Positions 7,308-7,768 of a stretch of 7,768 nucleotides of DNA are shown here, piece after piece. Source of the stretch: Bacteroidota bacterium (GTDB lineage Bacteria > Bacteroidota > Bacteroidia > Flavobacteriales > Flavobacteriaceae). The notes under the pieces are model-generated. The model did not search any database, was not told the DNA's origin, and worked only from the letters and a program-made list of their open reading frames with translations. The stretch lies in NCBI GenBank assembly GCA_009936675.1, contig JAACDY010000060.1:1-7768 (forward strand). The letters are read 5' to 3'. The translations under genes were made by a program, and so were the position numbers. Position 1 is the first letter of the stretch. Each line of letters begins with the position of its first letter.

Positions 7308-7768
7308 TTAGCGACTTTTTCTGCGTCTCCCAGGTATCGGAATGGACATTTCGTTGCGCAGGTATTTTGCGGTTAGACTTTCGGATTGACTGATGTCCTC
7401 CAGATTTCCTTCAGCGACTATTTCTCCTCCATAACTGCCAGCCTCGGGCCCCATATCAATAATTTTATCGGCCGAATTCATGATTTCCTCATCGTGTTCT
7501 ACGACTATGACCGTATTACCAATATCTCTGAGCTTTTTTAAAACCATGATCAAACGCTCATTGTCGCGAGAATGGAGCCCAATGGAAGGTTCATCCAGTA
7601 TATACATGGATCCTACCAAGGCACTGCCTAAGGAGGTGGCCAAATTGATGCGTTGGGATTCGCCTCCAGATAGCGTATTGGCTTTTCTGTTCAGATTAAG
7701 GTATCCCAAGCCCACATCTTTGATGAATTGGATTCTTGATTTGATCTCTTTTACTATCCGTTCCGATA
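7308..7768 (-). CDS. uvrA: UvrA first part: C-terminal piece of ATPase domain I
   Basis: 152 codons are visible before the TAA, open at the right edge. The first residues, SERIVKEIKSRIQFIKDVG, continue without a stop into LGYLNLNRKANTLSGGESQR, so the true start lies outside the window and the GTG at 7715 is internal. It carries the ABC signature LSGGESQRINLA, the Walker B MYILDEPSIGLHSRDN and the switch histidine in VIVVEHDEEIM, all intact. It ends with the motif-poor linker SIPIPGRRRKSR. If the stop is real, this piece ends close to the natural border of the first nucleotide-binding half. Confidence 0.85.
   Translation of the reverse strand, partial: SERIVKEIKSRIQFIKDVGLGYLNLNRKANTLSGGESQRINLATSLGSALVGSMYILDEPSIGLHSRDNERLIMVLKKLRDIGNTVIVVEHDEEIMNSADKIIDMGPEAGSYGGEIVAEGNLEDISQSESLTAKYLRNEMSIPIPGRRRKSR

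Larger units (their letters stand above)
6303..7768 (-). pseudogene. uvrA: uvrA, excinuclease ABC subunit A, 5' part beyond window and interrupted by in-frame TAA
   Basis: UvrA is the ATP-dependent damage-recognition subunit of nucleotide excision repair and loads UvrB on damaged DNA. The visible 486 residues match the second half of a protein normally about 940 aa; the rest lies to the right of the window. The minus-strand frame enters at 7766 and is continuous to the TAG at 6303-6305 except for one TAA at 7308-7310. Sequence on both sides aligns in the same frame with UvrA: RRRKSR before the stop, then KIS-LSGSRENNLKNIDV. A single base change (for example from AAA, GAA or CAA) explains the stop, with no insertion or deletion. 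The interruption is in the linker between the first ATPase domain's end and the Walker A of the second. It could be a true pseudogene, a split but working gene, or a sequence error. All catalytic motifs that are visible are intact, which argues for a recent event or an error. Confidence 0.85.

Noticed and set aside
4760..7310. Reassignment of TGA or TAA to a sense codon
   Set aside because: Two different stop codons are involved, and TGA ends the DUF4834-like and beta-barrel genes while TAA ends the flippase, each at a natural position.
7299..7312. Frameshift in uvrA
   Set aside because: The TTG at 7298 and the TAA at 7308-7310 are 12 bases apart at their first bases, so both halves share one frame; only a base substitution is needed.

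Overview
The window is about 7.8 kb of AT-rich DNA that looks like a chromosomal segment of a Bacteroidota bacterium, probably of the Cytophagales/Cyclobacteriaceae type (the lineage is inferred). Supporting signs are a DUF4834-like small membrane protein directly upstream of a YfhO-family protein, a Bacteroidota-style flippase, almost no Shine-Dalgarno sequences before the starts, and an exact match to the Bacteroidota -7 promoter element (TAnnTTTG) in the only sizeable intergenic region. I see no tRNA, rRNA, CRISPR array, insertion sequence or phage gene.

Layout. On the minus strand from 2084 down to 1 lie two tightly linked genes: a secreted beta-barrel protein of the 'transporter'/Phenol_MetA_deg-like type with a strongly basic C-terminal tail, and 3 bp after it a GNAT-fold acyltransferase-like protein (YghO/BcerS-like) that runs off the left edge. 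A 115-bp divergent promoter region (2085-2199) separates them from a plus-strand set: a DUF4834-like gene starting with GTG, a YfhO-family polytopic membrane protein overlapping it by 17 nt, and a 489-aa MOP/Wzx-type flippase. The YfhO and flippase pair suggests handling of a lipid-linked glycan at the cytoplasmic membrane (inference). The flippase ends convergently against uvrA on the minus strand, and their stop codons overlap.

Most notable. Two otherwise well-conserved long genes carry single in-frame stop codons with the expected sequence continuing after them in the same frame. In uvrA, a TAA at 7308-7310 falls in the linker between the two ATPase halves. In yfhO, a TGA at 4760-4762 removes most of what looks like the last membrane helix, which continues for 20 more codons to a TAA at 4823-4825. 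No frameshift is needed in either case. Stop-codon reassignment is unlikely because one interruption is TGA and the other TAA, and both codons end intact genes nearby. The options are true pseudogenisation or splitting, or base errors in the assembly. I found no clear new multi-gene defence or mobile system; the interrupted genes and the uncharacterised DUF4834-YfhO-flippase cluster are what deserve a second look.
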